From: Anaerolineae bacterium
Lineage (GTDB): Bacteria > Chloroflexota > Anaerolineae > Anaerolineales > Villigracilaceae
DNA length: 48,520 nucleotides
Direction: 5' to 3'
Assembly (NCBI GenBank): GCA_017303655.1
Contig: JAFLCE010000023.1
Coordinates: 1 to 48,520, forward strand
Shown here one piece after another: positions 6,862 to 15,066 of this stretch. Below the pieces are notes generated by a model. The model did not search any database and was not told the DNA's origin. It was given only the letters and a program-made list of their open reading frames with translations. The translations under genes and the position numbers were made by a program. Numbering within the stretch: position 1 is the stretch's first letter; the number at the start of each line of letters is the position of its first letter.

Positions 6862-8007
6862 TTATGAAGTTACGTGTTGAGGAAGTCGTCTCTCCAGAAG
6901 GGTATAAACGATCAACATCAAGAGAGTGGTGAAGCCGAAAAATGCGAACATGGCTGCGCCTCCCACTTGCTCCAAGAGGATGCCGCCGATGAATCCGCCG
7001 CCTGCTGCGCCGAAGCCAAAGACCGCCGCGCCAAAGACGGCTTGTGTAGTGGCGCTGAGTCCGGGCGGCGCATTCTCGTTGATGTACGAAACGCCAGCCA
7101 CCCAAAGAGCCGCAAAGGTAAAGCCGTTGATCAATTGAAACCAAAGGATGCCAGCTGTGGTTTGAAAGATGGCGTAAAAAAATAAACGCACGGTCACTGC
7201 AGACATCGAAAGGATCAGCAAACCATGTGGTTTAAGTTTAGCAAGCAGACGGTTTCCAAAGAACAGAACCGGCAATTCTGAAATTGTGGCGATGGCAAGT
7301 GCATATCCAAGCAAAGAACTGCGAATACCCAACTCTGCCAGGTAGGGAGCCAAATAGGCATTGATCGCCATTAACGACATGCCAGCGAAGAAGGCAGTGA
7401 TCAGAAAAAGCACCATGCGGCGGTTGGAAAATAAATCGCGCATCCCGTTTTTGAGGGAGACTGTCTGTTGTACATGGTTATACTTGAATTGTTGACTGAG
7501 TAAAAAGCCGATGAACATGACAAGTGCATACGACCAAAACGCCCAATTCAACCCGAAACGTTCAATGATGAGACCGGCAATGGGGGCAATGAATCCCCAG
7601 CCAATTGTCCCACCCGAGCGAATGCGCCCATACATGTTTTGCTGATTGCCGAGCATGGTCATAGTGGCAGAGTCAGCAAAGGAATTTACGGGTGCGATCA
7701 TGAACGAATACAGTGAGACCAATACAAGTACGGCACCGATCGTTTTAAGAAGCGGGAAGGTTGCCACTAAGCCGATTCCACCTAGCAGGCAGATACTCAT
7801 AATAAGCTGATGACGGCGATATACATCTGCAAGCCCTGTCCAGAACGGTGCGCCGACCAGCGAGATCAACGGCGAGATCGCCGAAAGGATGCCGATCTGC
7901 GTGCCAGTGAAACCCAGGCTTTGATAATACAAAACTAAATAGGGCAAAAAACAAGCATTTGCCCCAAAGTACATCAGATAGAAAAGAAAGGGGTATATTT
8001 TTTTCAT
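6862..8007 (-). CDS. MFS transporter (MFS_1-like / LacY-HcaT type)
   Basis: The 381-residue protein has about 12 hydrophobic helices. The N-terminus FLFYLMYFGANACFLPYLVLYYQSLGFTGTQIGIL followed by a helix ending SLVGAPFWTGLADVYRRHQ is typical of the MFS_1-like family, which includes lactose and phenylpropionate symporters; the loop GLADVYRRH matches the MFS loop 2-3 motif. A further GSGGTIGWGF-like segment (about residue 135) lies in helix 5. The substrate is not predictable. I prefer the ATG at 8007 over that at 8019, because the latter lies inside a TATAAT box. There is no Shine-Dalgarno before either, so the messenger may be leaderless. It is separated from the upstream DUF3597 gene by a terminator. 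Confidence 0.88.
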   Translation of the reverse strand: MKKIYPFLFYLMYFGANACFLPYLVLYYQSLGFTGTQIGILSAISPLISLVGAPFWTGLADVYRRHQLIMSICLLGGIGLVATFPLLKTIGAVLVLVSLYSFMIAPVNSFADSATMTMLGNQQNMYGRIRSGGTIGWGFIAPIAGLIIERFGLNWAFWSYALVMFIGFLLSQQFKYNHVQQTVSLKNGMRDLFSNRRMVLFLITAFFAGMSLMAINAYLAPYLAELGIRSSLLGYALAIATISELPVLFFGNRLLAKLKPHGLLILSMSAVTVRLFFYAIFQTTAGILWFQLINGFTFAALWVAGVSYINENAPPGLSATTQAVFGAAVFGFGAAGGGFIGGILLEQVGGAAMFAFFGFTTLLMLIVYTLLERRLPQHVTS

Positions 8008-8017
8008 GATGTGAGTC

Positions 8018-8023
8018 ATTATA
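8018..8023 (-). promoter_or_regulatory. Possible -10 box of the MFS gene, close to its start codon
   Basis: TATAAT on the minus strand ends 10 nt before the ATG at 8007, so the transcript would begin at or just before the start codon. No good -35 element is seen; the region upstream is occupied by the terminator stem. Confidence 0.35.
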
Positions 8024-8029
8024 CAATCA

Positions 8030-8059
8030 AAAAGAGTCGGGCATTTGCCCGACTCTTTT
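8030..8059 (-). terminator. Intrinsic terminator of the DUF3597 gene
   Basis: A perfect 13-bp stem (AAAAGAGTCGGGC at 8030-8042 with its complement at 8047-8059) encloses a 4-nt loop, giving a T run on either strand. It follows the stop codon of the minus-strand gene by about 20 nt. Confidence 0.9.
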
Positions 8060-8078
8060 ATTACTTGTGCGTTGTTGG

Positions 8079-8555
8079 TTAGTCCAACAAATCTTTCGGA
8101 ATATTGCCGCCGTTAGCAGCGATCTGGCGCAACACTTCTTTATGCAGCCAGACGTTCATCCGAGCAGAGTCGCTCATCTGGTCGGCAGGGCAGTTAAGTT
8201 CCTTTGCCAGTTCTTCGCGAGATTCGCGGCTGCTATCGAGTTCGAGCAGTTTAAGCAGATCGACAATCGAGACCTTCCAATTGAGATCTTTGCCTACGGC
8301 TTTGGCTTCGAGCTGTGCAACCACATCTACTTCAGAGATGGCTCTCGGAGCCATAGCTTCTTCGCTTTTGATGTGAGCAGGTCCGCCCATACCAGTGGCG
8401 GTTTTACCAGCACCAACAGAGCCAGCCTTCGCAGCCGGAGCAGCCGGTTTGGCGGCTGAGGCAGCAGCGGGCTTAGTCGCCGCGGCTTCGTCTTTCTTGG
8501 CTTCATCCTTCTTGCCAATGCCGAGCTTTTCGAGAATTTTGCTAAAGAAACCCAT
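8079..8555 (-). CDS. DUF3597 domain protein
   Basis: The start at 8555 gives MGFFSKILEKLGIGKKDE, the standard N-terminus of DUF3597 proteins, and is preceded by AAAGGA; the longer frame from 8606 adds an unrelated stretch. A low-complexity Ala/Lys/Pro linker covers about residues 20-55. The C-terminal domain (about 75-158) has ISEVDVVAQLEAKA, LNWKVSIVDLLKLLELDSS, ELAKELNCP and MNVWLHKEVLRQIAANGG, ending PKDLLD, all conserved in the family. It is a small soluble protein with a LysM-like/peptidoglycan-associated context suggested in some genomes, but its biochemical role is unknown. It stands alone with its own terminator. Confidence 0.9.
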   Translation of the reverse strand: MGFFSKILEKLGIGKKDEAKKDEAAATKPAAASAAKPAAPAAKAGSVGAGKTATGMGGPAHIKSEEAMAPRAISEVDVVAQLEAKAVGKDLNWKVSIVDLLKLLELDSSRESREELAKELNCPADQMSDSARMNVWLHKEVLRQIAANGGNIPKDLLD

Positions 8556-8714
8556 GATGAAAATCCTTTCAAATCCAATGAGAGATGTCGCTGACTTAGC
8601 GTTCATTCAGCAAATTCATTTTATCATTTTATTAAGAAATTTTTATTAATATTGCGTAAACTTTTCTATCTTACATAGTACCACTGGCTTCTCTCAACAT
8701 TTTGTCAAATCCTA

Positions 8715-8720
8715 TATAAT
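8715..8720 (+). promoter_or_regulatory. Possible -10 box giving a leaderless transcript
   Basis: TATAAT at 8715-8720 ends 7 nt before the ATG at 8728. The expected start site is at or next to this ATG. No clear -35 element is present at the usual distance. Confidence 0.4.
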
Positions 8721-8727
8721 GCGGCGT

Positions 8728-9549
8728 ATGCAAAAAAACAATAATCATTTCTGGACCCGCGACTCATCCATATTGTTAGGCGCTTTTTTCGTCACCATCT
8801 TTTTAATCGTTTACATTTGGTGGCCCCTCGCAGAAGAATACCTTTCTTACATTGATTGGGACGGTCCGTGGTGGCGTTATATAGACTGGCTGCTGATCGG
8901 TGTCTTTCTATTTATGTCCATCACCATTGTAGCGCGGGCAAACATCAAGACCGATGTGCTGATCGTCTTCGTAGGCATCTGCGGCGGCTTGGCGATCGAA
9001 TCCTGGGGCACGCAAACCAATCTCTGGCATTACTACACCGCCGAACGCCCGCCCTTATGGATCATTCCCGCCTGGCCCATCGCGAGTCTCTCCATTGATC
9101 GCATCACAAGATTTATGGATTGGCTTATCCAAAAGTTGGAAAATCGGACTCAAGCGCCTATTCACCATTCCCTATTTTCTTCTCTCTATTGGATCACCTT
9201 CGCCTCTTTCCTAACCCTGATGCTGGTCTTTGTTTCCCCAACCTTTGACAAGTCCTATACCTGGCTCTCACTCGCCTTGTGCATTTTACTCATCCTCACA
9301 CCCACGAATTATCGCTTTGCCTTGTTGACCTTTGTCGCTGGCGTAGGCTTGGGATACTTCCTTGAATTATGGGGCACCACCCGTCAATGTTGGACGTATT
9401 ACACCTTCGAGACTCCGCCGCTGTTCGCCGTGTTGGCGCATGGCATGGCAGCCGTCGCTTTTTGGCGGGCGGGGTTGTTGGTGAAGATGGTGATGGAGAA
9501 GTTGGTGGGCGGGAAGTGGAAGATAGACAGGGCAGTGGGGAATGAGTAA
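8728..9549 (+). CDS. Eight-helix membrane protein with an internal duplication
   Basis: The 273-residue protein has about eight hydrophobic helices and no family I can name. Its two halves repeat a motif: ESWGTQTNLWHYYTAERPPLW (about residues 92-112) and ELWGTTRQCWTYYTFETPPLF (about 214-234), that is E-x-W-G-T-x-x-x-x-W-x-Y-Y-T-x-E-x-P-P-L. Both copies sit at the end of a glycine-rich helix and are followed by a helix, so the protein arose by duplication of a four-helix unit. The conserved Glu, Trp, Tyr residues suggest a binding or catalytic site at the membrane face, but that is inference. I chose the ATG at 8728 because the ATG at 8719 lies in the presumed -10 box. A terminator follows directly. 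Confidence 0.8.
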   Translation: MQKNNNHFWTRDSSILLGAFFVTIFLIVYIWWPLAEEYLSYIDWDGPWWRYIDWLLIGVFLFMSITIVARANIKTDVLIVFVGICGGLAIESWGTQTNLWHYYTAERPPLWIIPAWPIASLSIDRITRFMDWLIQKLENRTQAPIHHSLFSSLYWITFASFLTLMLVFVSPTFDKSYTWLSLALCILLILTPTNYRFALLTFVAGVGLGYFLELWGTTRQCWTYYTFETPPLFAVLAHGMAAVAFWRAGLLVKMVMEKLVGGKWKIDRAVGNE

Positions 9550-9569
9550 CGAGAAATGAATTGATGACG

Positions 9570-9606
9570 AAATCCGCGAGAGGAAAACTCTTGCGGATTT
9601 TTGTTT
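9570..9606 (+). terminator. Intrinsic terminator after the eight-helix membrane protein
   Basis: AAATCCGCGAGAG (9570-9582) pairs with CTCTTGCGGATTT (9588-9600), with one G-T pair and a GAAAA loop, followed by TTGTTT. Confidence 0.85.
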
Positions 9607-9701
9607 CGCGTAGGTAGTAGACAAACTTCCAGCGGGTAATCGCCTTCAGAAAGCCGTATCAAGAAAAGGTTAAGAAGGAGGCGGGAGTGATATTCCTCCT
9701 C

Positions 9702-9767
9702 TTGACAAAAAATAGTAACTCGTATAATATTTTCCCGTTTCGTAATTAGTAACTCGTATACTATTTT
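9702..9767 (+). promoter_or_regulatory. Promoter of the PadR/efflux locus with twin operators
   Basis: TTGACA (9702-9707) and TATAAT (9723-9728) are 15 bp apart. Two 21-bp repeats, TAGTAACTCGTATAATATTTT (9713 on, 20 of the bases given here would suffice) and a second copy from 9747, differ at one base and start 34 bp apart. The second contains TAGTA-N7-TACTA, a dyad suited to a PadR dimer. Copy one covers the -10 box and copy two ends 12 bp before the start codon, so occupancy would block transcription. Confidence 0.75.
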
Positions 9768-9778
9768 CAAGTGAGGCT

Positions 9779-10399
9779 GTGTTGTCCGTCCGAAACGCCA
9801 TTTTAGGTCTGCTTGCGCAAAAACCCCGCCACGGGTATGAACTCCACTCCGCTTTTTCCACGGTGATGGATAGTGCCACTTGGGATGTGAAGCCTGCCCA
9901 GATCTACACCACGCTTGAGCGTTTGCAAGAGTCTGGTTTGGTGCAGACCAAGTCGGACTTGGGTGAGGGGCGGCAGCCAGATCGCCGCATCTATGCCATT
10001 ACTCGCGATGGACATGAAGCGCTGAAGTCCTGGTTCAACGAAAGTGTGCCGACTGAACACCAGCGTGACGAGTTTTACGTCAAACTGATGATCGGGTTGA
10101 TCTCTGGCGAAGCCGACCCGACGCGCATTATCCAAACCCAGCGATCACGGCTTTTTCAGGAAATGCACGACGCCACCACCCAGCGCGATAAATATGACCC
10201 GCACCTGGAGATGGCAAAGATCCTTTTGAGCGATAAAGCCATCATGCACCTCGAAGCGGACTTGCGCTGGCTCGATATGATCGAAATGCGCTTGGAAACC
10301 ATCAAAGACCAGCCGATGCCTGAGCCTGAGATCCGCAAGCGCGGCAGACCCAAAAAGATCGATGCTGGTTCTACGTATCCGCCGCCCGATGAGAAGTAA
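9779..10399 (+). CDS. PadR-family transcriptional repressor with AT-hook-like tail
   Basis: The winged-helix domain (about 1-85) matches the family: RNAILGLLAQKPRHGYELH, QIYTTLERLQESGLVQ, GRQPDRRIYAITRDGHEAL. The dimerisation domain with long helices (PadR C-terminal/Vir type) spans about 95-185. The tail has KRGRPKK, the core of an AT-hook, and then a disordered end; this is not a usual PadR feature. The start is GTG at 9779, preceded by GTGAGG, or the TTG next to it. PadR proteins repress adjacent efflux genes until a toxic ligand binds, and here the gene heads a MacB-type exporter locus on the same strand. The twin repeats overlapping the promoter suggest autoregulation. Confidence 0.93.
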   Translation: MLSVRNAILGLLAQKPRHGYELHSAFSTVMDSATWDVKPAQIYTTLERLQESGLVQTKSDLGEGRQPDRRIYAITRDGHEALKSWFNESVPTEHQRDEFYVKLMIGLISGEADPTRIIQTQRSRLFQEMHDATTQRDKYDPHLEMAKILLSDKAIMHLEADLRWLDMIEMRLETIKDQPMPEPEIRKRGRPKKIDAGSTYPPPDEK

Positions 10400-10409
10400 T
10401 TATTTGTAG

Positions 10410-10428
10410 GTCAGGCGTTTCGCCTGAC
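10410..10428. repeat. Palindromic hairpin between padR and the ABC genes
   Basis: GTCAGGCG-TTT-CGCCTGAC is a perfect 8-bp stem with no T run after it. It looks like the short dispersed palindromes (REP-like) found between genes in many genomes. Only this copy was noticed in the window. Confidence 0.5.
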
Positions 10429-10485
10429 GCTCTTCAGAAAAAATTCCTTATTCGTTTGCACTGGTTTCACTAGAAAGAAAAATAC

Positions 10486-11229
10486 ATGTCTAACATTCAG
10501 ATCGAAAAACTTACCAAAACCTATGGCTCAGGCGTCACGCAAGTGACCGCACTTGACCATGTCAACCTCACCATTCGCGAAGGTGAATTTGTTGCTGTTA
10601 TGGGACCCAGCGGCTGCGGCAAATCGACTCTGTTGCATTTGCTTGGCGGCTTGGATAAGCCCAGTGAAGGTAATGTGTTGATCGGCGGGCATAACCTGAC
10701 CGACCTCAACGATGACAAACTAACCGAACTACGCCGCCGCAAGATCGGCTTTATCTTCCAATTCTTCAACCTCATCCCGGTTTTGAATGCGACTGAGAAT
10801 GCCGCGTTGCCCGTCACTTTGGACGGACTCAAGCCTGTTGATGCGCAAAAGAAAGCTGTGGAATGGCTGATCAAATTTGGGCTGGGTGACCGTTTGAACA
10901 ATCGCCCCGACCAACTCTCCGGCGGACAGCAACAGCGCGTCGCGATTGCCCGCGCCCTGGTCACTGACCCGGAACTGATCCTCGCCGATGAACCCACCGG
11001 CAACCTCGATACCCGCTCCAGCGACGAGATCGCCAGTCTGCTGCGTGATGTCTCGAAAAAATATAACCGCACCGTCGTCATGGTGACACATGACCCACGT
11101 ATTGCCGCCTATGCTGACCGCATTATCTTCCTCAAAGACGGCAAGGTGGTCGATGAAACTTTGCTTGAAAGAAAGAACGGAAAATCCGCAGATTTTGTAG
11201 CAGGTAAAGTGAAAGAATTTGGCGATTGA
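10486..11229 (+). CDS. ABC transporter ATPase, MacB/LolD type
   Basis: This 247-residue nucleotide-binding subunit has Walker [10 protein letters not shown] (40-48), a Q loop in [12 protein letters not shown], the ABC signature [15 protein letters not shown], Walker B and its catalytic Glu in [12 protein letters not shown], and a switch His in VMVTHDPR. The FFNL and ARAL contexts are those of the MacB/LolD/FtsE class, which drives mechanotransmission rather than classical transport. It has a short C-terminal extension (about 225-247). It lies 2 nt upstream of the large permease and almost certainly pairs with it. It is the first structural gene after padR; a separate promoter in the 86-nt gap is possible but not clear. 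Confidence 0.95.
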   Translation: MSNIQIEKLTKTYGSGVTQVTALDHVNLTIREGEFVAVMGPSGCGKSTLLHLLGGLDKPSEGNVLIGGHNLTDLNDDKLTELRRRKIGFIFQFFNLIPVLNATENAALPVTLDGLKPVDAQKKAVEWLIKFGLGDRLNNRPDQLSGGQQQRVAIARALVTDPELILADEPTGNLDTRSSDEIASLLRDVSKKYNRTVVMVTHDPRIAAYADRIIFLKDGKVVDETLLERKNGKSADFVAGKVKEFGD

Positions 11230-11230
11230 A

Positions 11231-13792
11231 ATGAAACTACAGTTAACTCTTGCTGCCCGCTACCTAAGCGGACGTAAATTACGAACCTTGCTCACCACCC
11301 TTGCCGTAGTCTTTGGGGTGCTGGTCATTTTTGGCATGAACATCATCATGCCAACCATGCTCAGCGCCTTACAGGTCAACGTGCAAAGTGCCGAAGGAAA
11401 TGTGGATTACACCGTTACGCATATCTCTGGTGAACCGTTTCCTGTTGAGATGGCAGACAAACTTCAAGACGTAGATGGAGTCCGCGTCTATGCGGCTTCG
11501 TTGAACCGTACCATCAACATCCCTGCCGATTTCTTCGACAAGGATGCGAGCAAACTCGACACGACAACCGTGATTAACCTTGTCGGCATCAATCCCGAAG
11601 CCGAACGCTCCCTGCGTGCATTTTCATTGGTGGATGGTCGTTACCTGCAAGCCGATGACATCAACTCCGCTTTGATCTCACGCACATTTGCAGACTCTCT
11701 TCATATTGGAGTAGGGGAGACCTTCCTTCTCCCCAGCGCAGATGGAACGACAGAATTAACAGTCGTTGGAATCCTGCCTGCTCAACTGGGTGCTGGTAAT
11801 GAAACTGTGTGGGTCAACCTGCCCGAAGCGCAATCCATTACCAATGCCTTGGGCAAGGTCAACACCATCAGTATCAACACCGAAACGACAGCAATGGAAG
11901 AACGCCGCGCTGAAGTACAGGCAAATATCGAAGCTGCATTGGGCGATCAGTATCGCGTTGGAGCTTTGATCTCTGGCACAGAGATGTTCGCATCGCTGGA
12001 ACTTGCACAGACCATGTTCAACGTCTTTGGTGTGCTGGCATTGTTCATGGGCGGATTCATTATCTTCAATACCTTCCGTACCATCATTGCTGAACGCCGC
12101 CGTGACATTGGTTTGTTGCGTGCCTTGGGCGCGAATCGCCGCACCGTAATCGGCATTATCGTGGCGGAAGGTCTCTTGCAAGGCATCATTGGCACAGCGC
12201 TTGGGCTACTCCTTGGGTATCTCTTCGGCTGGGGTGCGATTCGTGTTGCCGAGCCCTTTATGAGTCAGTTCGTTAATTTAAGTCTTGGCAACCCGGTCAT
12301 CTCGCCATTGCTTCTGTTTGGTTCGATCTTTCTTGGTGTCGGTGTGACGGTGATTGCCGGGTTGATTCCCGCCTTCAATGCCAGTCAGGTCACTCCGCTC
12401 GAAGCGCTAAGACCCTCAGCGGCAGAAATGCATCCGGGTCGGCAAACAAGTATCGGCTTCGTCGGAGGCGTGGTTATCATCCTGCTGACGGTGCTTGCCA
12501 TTCTCTCCGGCAATCCCGCGCTCATCATCCCCGGCGGACTTTTCTTCCTGTTGGGATTGGTGCTCGTTGCTCCGGCAATGGTGCGCCCATTCGCGTTGGT
12601 CTTTGGTCGCGTGGTTGCGTTGTTCGCGGCGCGGCAGGGCATTGGCGAATTGGCACAAGGCAACATCACCCGCCAGCCTTCGCGTGTGGCGGTAACTGCC
12701 AGCACCAGTATGTTGGCGTTGGCGATCATTGTGGCGATCGGCGGCATGATCTCAAGTTTGACCGGCGTGTTGTATGACCTGATGGAAGATGGCTTTGGCA
12801 GTGATTATCTTTTCGTGCCGCCGTCGGTTGCGTTGTGGGGTAGTAATGTAGGCGCAAAGCCGGAATTTGCTGAAGGACTTAAAGCGTTGGACGGTGTGGA
12901 GGAAGTCAGCACGCTGCGATTTGCAAGCGCAGTATCGGATGGGCAATCCATCTCCATTTTGGGAATCGACCCCGCCTCTTTCCCCGCCGTGTCTGGTCTC
13001 TACTTTCAAGACTCTCTCTACTCTGATGCTGATGCCTACTCAACCCTTGCGAGTGGACGTGTCATCATCATAAACGGTGCGCTGAGTGTGGCGCTGGGTA
13101 AATCTGTTGGCGATGAGGTCGCACTCGTGACGTCGAATGGCACGTTGACGTATAAGATCATTGCCATTGCAACCGATATGCTCAATGCAAAAGTGGTGAC
13201 GGGGTTTATTTCCCAGTCTAACCTGCAAAATGATTTTGGTGTAACGGACGATGTCTTTTTGCAACTCAACTTGAAAAACGGCGCAGATCGCGCTGCAGCC
13301 GATGCCGCCATCCGCAAGTTGGCAGAGAACTACCCGACCTTCAAAGTGATTTCTGGCACGGAGTATTACGGCACCTTGAGATCTCAAATGGATGCGGCGT
13401 TTAGCAGCTTGTATATTATTTTCCTTTTATTGGCAGTGCCCTCGCTGATCGCCATGCTCAATACATTGACCATCAGCGTCATCGAGCGCACGCGTGAGAT
13501 CGGCATGATCCGTGCGGCTGGCGCAACCCGTAAACAGATCCGTACCATGGTGGTTGCCGAAGCCTTGCTTCTGGCTGCCATTGGAACGGCATTCGGTATT
13601 TTAGGCGGCTTATATCTTGGCTATGTCCTTGTGGTCGCCATGGAAGGCATCTTCCCAATGGGCTACGCCTTCCCCTTGAGCGGAATTCTCTCCGCCATTG
13701 CAATTGGTTTGTTATTTGGTGTTTTTGCCGCGTTCATCCCTGCCCGTCAGGCGGCTGGCATGAATGTGGTCGAGGCACTGCGATATGAATAA
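11231..13792 (+). CDS. Large ABC permease with two FtsX/MacB domains
   Basis: The 853-residue permease has an N-terminal helix (about 18-42), an extracytoplasmic MacB_PCD domain, three helices of a first FtsX domain (about 265-390), two more helices (about 410-465), a second start-up helix (about 490-520), a second outer domain, and a final FtsX domain (about 735-850). Each FtsX domain begins with the coupling helix RTIIAERRRDIGLLRALGANRRTVIGII or ERTREIGMIRAAGATRKQIRTMV and ends with 'P-A-x-x-A-s-x-x-x-x-E-A-L-R'. Thus one chain equals two MacB-like half permeases (the ten-helix type). The ATG at 11231 lies just after the ATPase stop; a TTG at 11219 in frame is an alternative. Likely role: release of lipidic or amphipathic substances from the membrane. 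Confidence 0.92.
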   Translation: MKLQLTLAARYLSGRKLRTLLTTLAVVFGVLVIFGMNIIMPTMLSALQVNVQSAEGNVDYTVTHISGEPFPVEMADKLQDVDGVRVYAASLNRTINIPADFFDKDASKLDTTTVINLVGINPEAERSLRAFSLVDGRYLQADDINSALISRTFADSLHIGVGETFLLPSADGTTELTVVGILPAQLGAGNETVWVNLPEAQSITNALGKVNTISINTETTAMEERRAEVQANIEAALGDQYRVGALISGTEMFASLELAQTMFNVFGVLALFMGGFIIFNTFRTIIAERRRDIGLLRALGANRRTVIGIIVAEGLLQGIIGTALGLLLGYLFGWGAIRVAEPFMSQFVNLSLGNPVISPLLLFGSIFLGVGVTVIAGLIPAFNASQVTPLEALRPSAAEMHPGRQTSIGFVGGVVIILLTVLAILSGNPALIIPGGLFFLLGLVLVAPAMVRPFALVFGRVVALFAARQGIGELAQGNITRQPSRVAVTASTSMLALAIIVAIGGMISSLTGVLYDLMEDGFGSDYLFVPPSVALWGSNVGAKPEFAEGLKALDGVEEVSTLRFASAVSDGQSISILGIDPASFPAVSGLYFQDSLYSDADAYSTLASGRVIIINGALSVALGKSVGDEVALVTSNGTLTYKIIAIATDMLNAKVVTGFISQSNLQNDFGVTDDVFLQLNLKNGADRAAADAAIRKLAENYPTFKVISGTEYYGTLRSQMDAAFSSLYIIFLLLAVPSLIAMLNTLTISVIERTREIGMIRAAGATRKQIRTMVVAEALLLAAIGTAFGILGGLYLGYVLVVAMEGIFPMGYAFPLSGILSAIAIGLLFGVFAAFIPARQAAGMNVVEALRYE

Positions 13793-13831
13793 GAAAGATA
13801 ATTTTGAACATTCACTCGAAAGGAGATTTAT

Positions 13832-15058
13832 ATGAATCTATATCTACGCCTGGCATGGCGTAACATTTGGAGGCACAAACGCCGTACGGTGATCATTGTG
13901 CTTGCCATGTCGATGAGCCTGTCCTTAATGATGTTCTACGATGGCTTGATGAACGGTTTCACCGATGCGATCTATGGCAATGCGGTCAAGGTCTTGGGCG
14001 GCAACATCCAGGTCCATGCGGAAGGGTTTCGGGCTGAGGTGGGATCCACTCCGCTGCTGCCCTTGACCGATGCGCAAGCAGTGGTCAATGCCGCCGAAGC
14101 AGACCCAAACGTCCTTGCTGCGACTCAACGCATCAATACCGGCGGTTTGGTTACGAATCGTGAGGGTGCCTTTGCGGTTGTCATTACGGGCATTGAACCA
14201 GAGAAGGAAGTACAGGTTAATCTCATCGGTCAATATGTCACTACGGGGCGTAACCTTGTGAGTGAAGATGTCGATAACATTCTGATCGGTAAAGGTCTCG
14301 CCGATGCCATGGATGTCACTGTGGGTGACCGCATCACCATGGTTGGGCGCTCTCAAAATAAAGAGATGCGTCAACGTACGATGACCATTGTCGGTATCTA
14401 TGATCTTGGCATGTCAGACATTGAAAAGCAGACCGTGTACATCTCATTGACCGAAGCACAAACTCTTTACGATCTGACCGCTCCTACGGAAGTGGCGATC
14501 TTCCTCCAGCATTTGGGGCAGGAGGATGAAGTCATCACGAGTTTGCAAGCCAGCCTGCCAGGGTATGAGATCGAATCATTCCAAGCGAATTACCCCGACC
14601 TTGCGAATGCGATCGATTCCAAAGGCGGTGTGATGAATGTCTTTAGTGTCATCATTATCGCAATTGCGGGCGTGGGCATTCTCAACCTATTGCTGATGGC
14701 AGTCTACGAACGGACGCGCGAGATCGGCGTGCTTGGCGCAATGGGACTCAAAGCCAATCAGATCGCGTTGTTATTCATCCTTGAAGGCACCATGATCGGT
14801 CTGGTGGGGGTTGCAGTAGGCATTGCCCTGGGACTTGCTCTCAACGGATATTTGATGAAAGTGGGCATGGACTTTGGTTCCCTGACACAAGCTGCCAGTT
14901 ATATGGCGCTGATCAAAGACAAGGTTTACCCCACCTGGGGTGTTGAAAAGTTACTCATGCGGGCATCCATGGTCGCGGTTATCTCGGCGCTGGCATCGGT
15001 TATCCCTGCCATCGAGGCGGGGCGTCGCGAACCGGCTGAAGCTCTGCATTTTGTATAA
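13832..15058 (+). CDS. ABC permease, FtsX/LolC type
   Basis: The 408-residue protein has the four-helix layout of the LolC/MacB class: helix 1 (about 18-40) after the basic start LAWRNIWRHKRRT, a large outer domain (about 45-265), and three helices (about 270-395) beginning with the coupling segment YERTREIGVLGAMGLK and ending AGRREPAEALHFV. The outer domain contains the MacB_PCD-type TGRNLVSEDVDNILIGKGLA. The ATG at 13832 is preceded by AAAGGAG at 6-nt spacing. It is 8 nt before the next permease, with which it probably forms a heterodimer served by the ATPase at 16318-17001. Confidence 0.94.
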   Translation: MNLYLRLAWRNIWRHKRRTVIIVLAMSMSLSLMMFYDGLMNGFTDAIYGNAVKVLGGNIQVHAEGFRAEVGSTPLLPLTDAQAVVNAAEADPNVLAATQRINTGGLVTNREGAFAVVITGIEPEKEVQVNLIGQYVTTGRNLVSEDVDNILIGKGLADAMDVTVGDRITMVGRSQNKEMRQRTMTIVGIYDLGMSDIEKQTVYISLTEAQTLYDLTAPTEVAIFLQHLGQEDEVITSLQASLPGYEIESFQANYPDLANAIDSKGGVMNVFSVIIIAIAGVGILNLLLMAVYERTREIGVLGAMGLKANQIALLFILEGTMIGLVGVAVGIALGLALNGYLMKVGMDFGSLTQAASYMALIKDKVYPTWGVEKLLMRASMVAVISALASVIPAIEAGRREPAEALHFV

Positions 15059-15066
15059 GGTGCATC

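Noticed and set aside
10410-10428. Intrinsic terminator between padR and the ABC ATPase
   Set aside because: The hairpin lacks a following T run, so it is listed as a palindromic repeat only.
12385-12747. Minus-strand open frames inside the large permease
   Set aside because: They lie opposite a gene with complete FtsX domain motifs and have no start signals.
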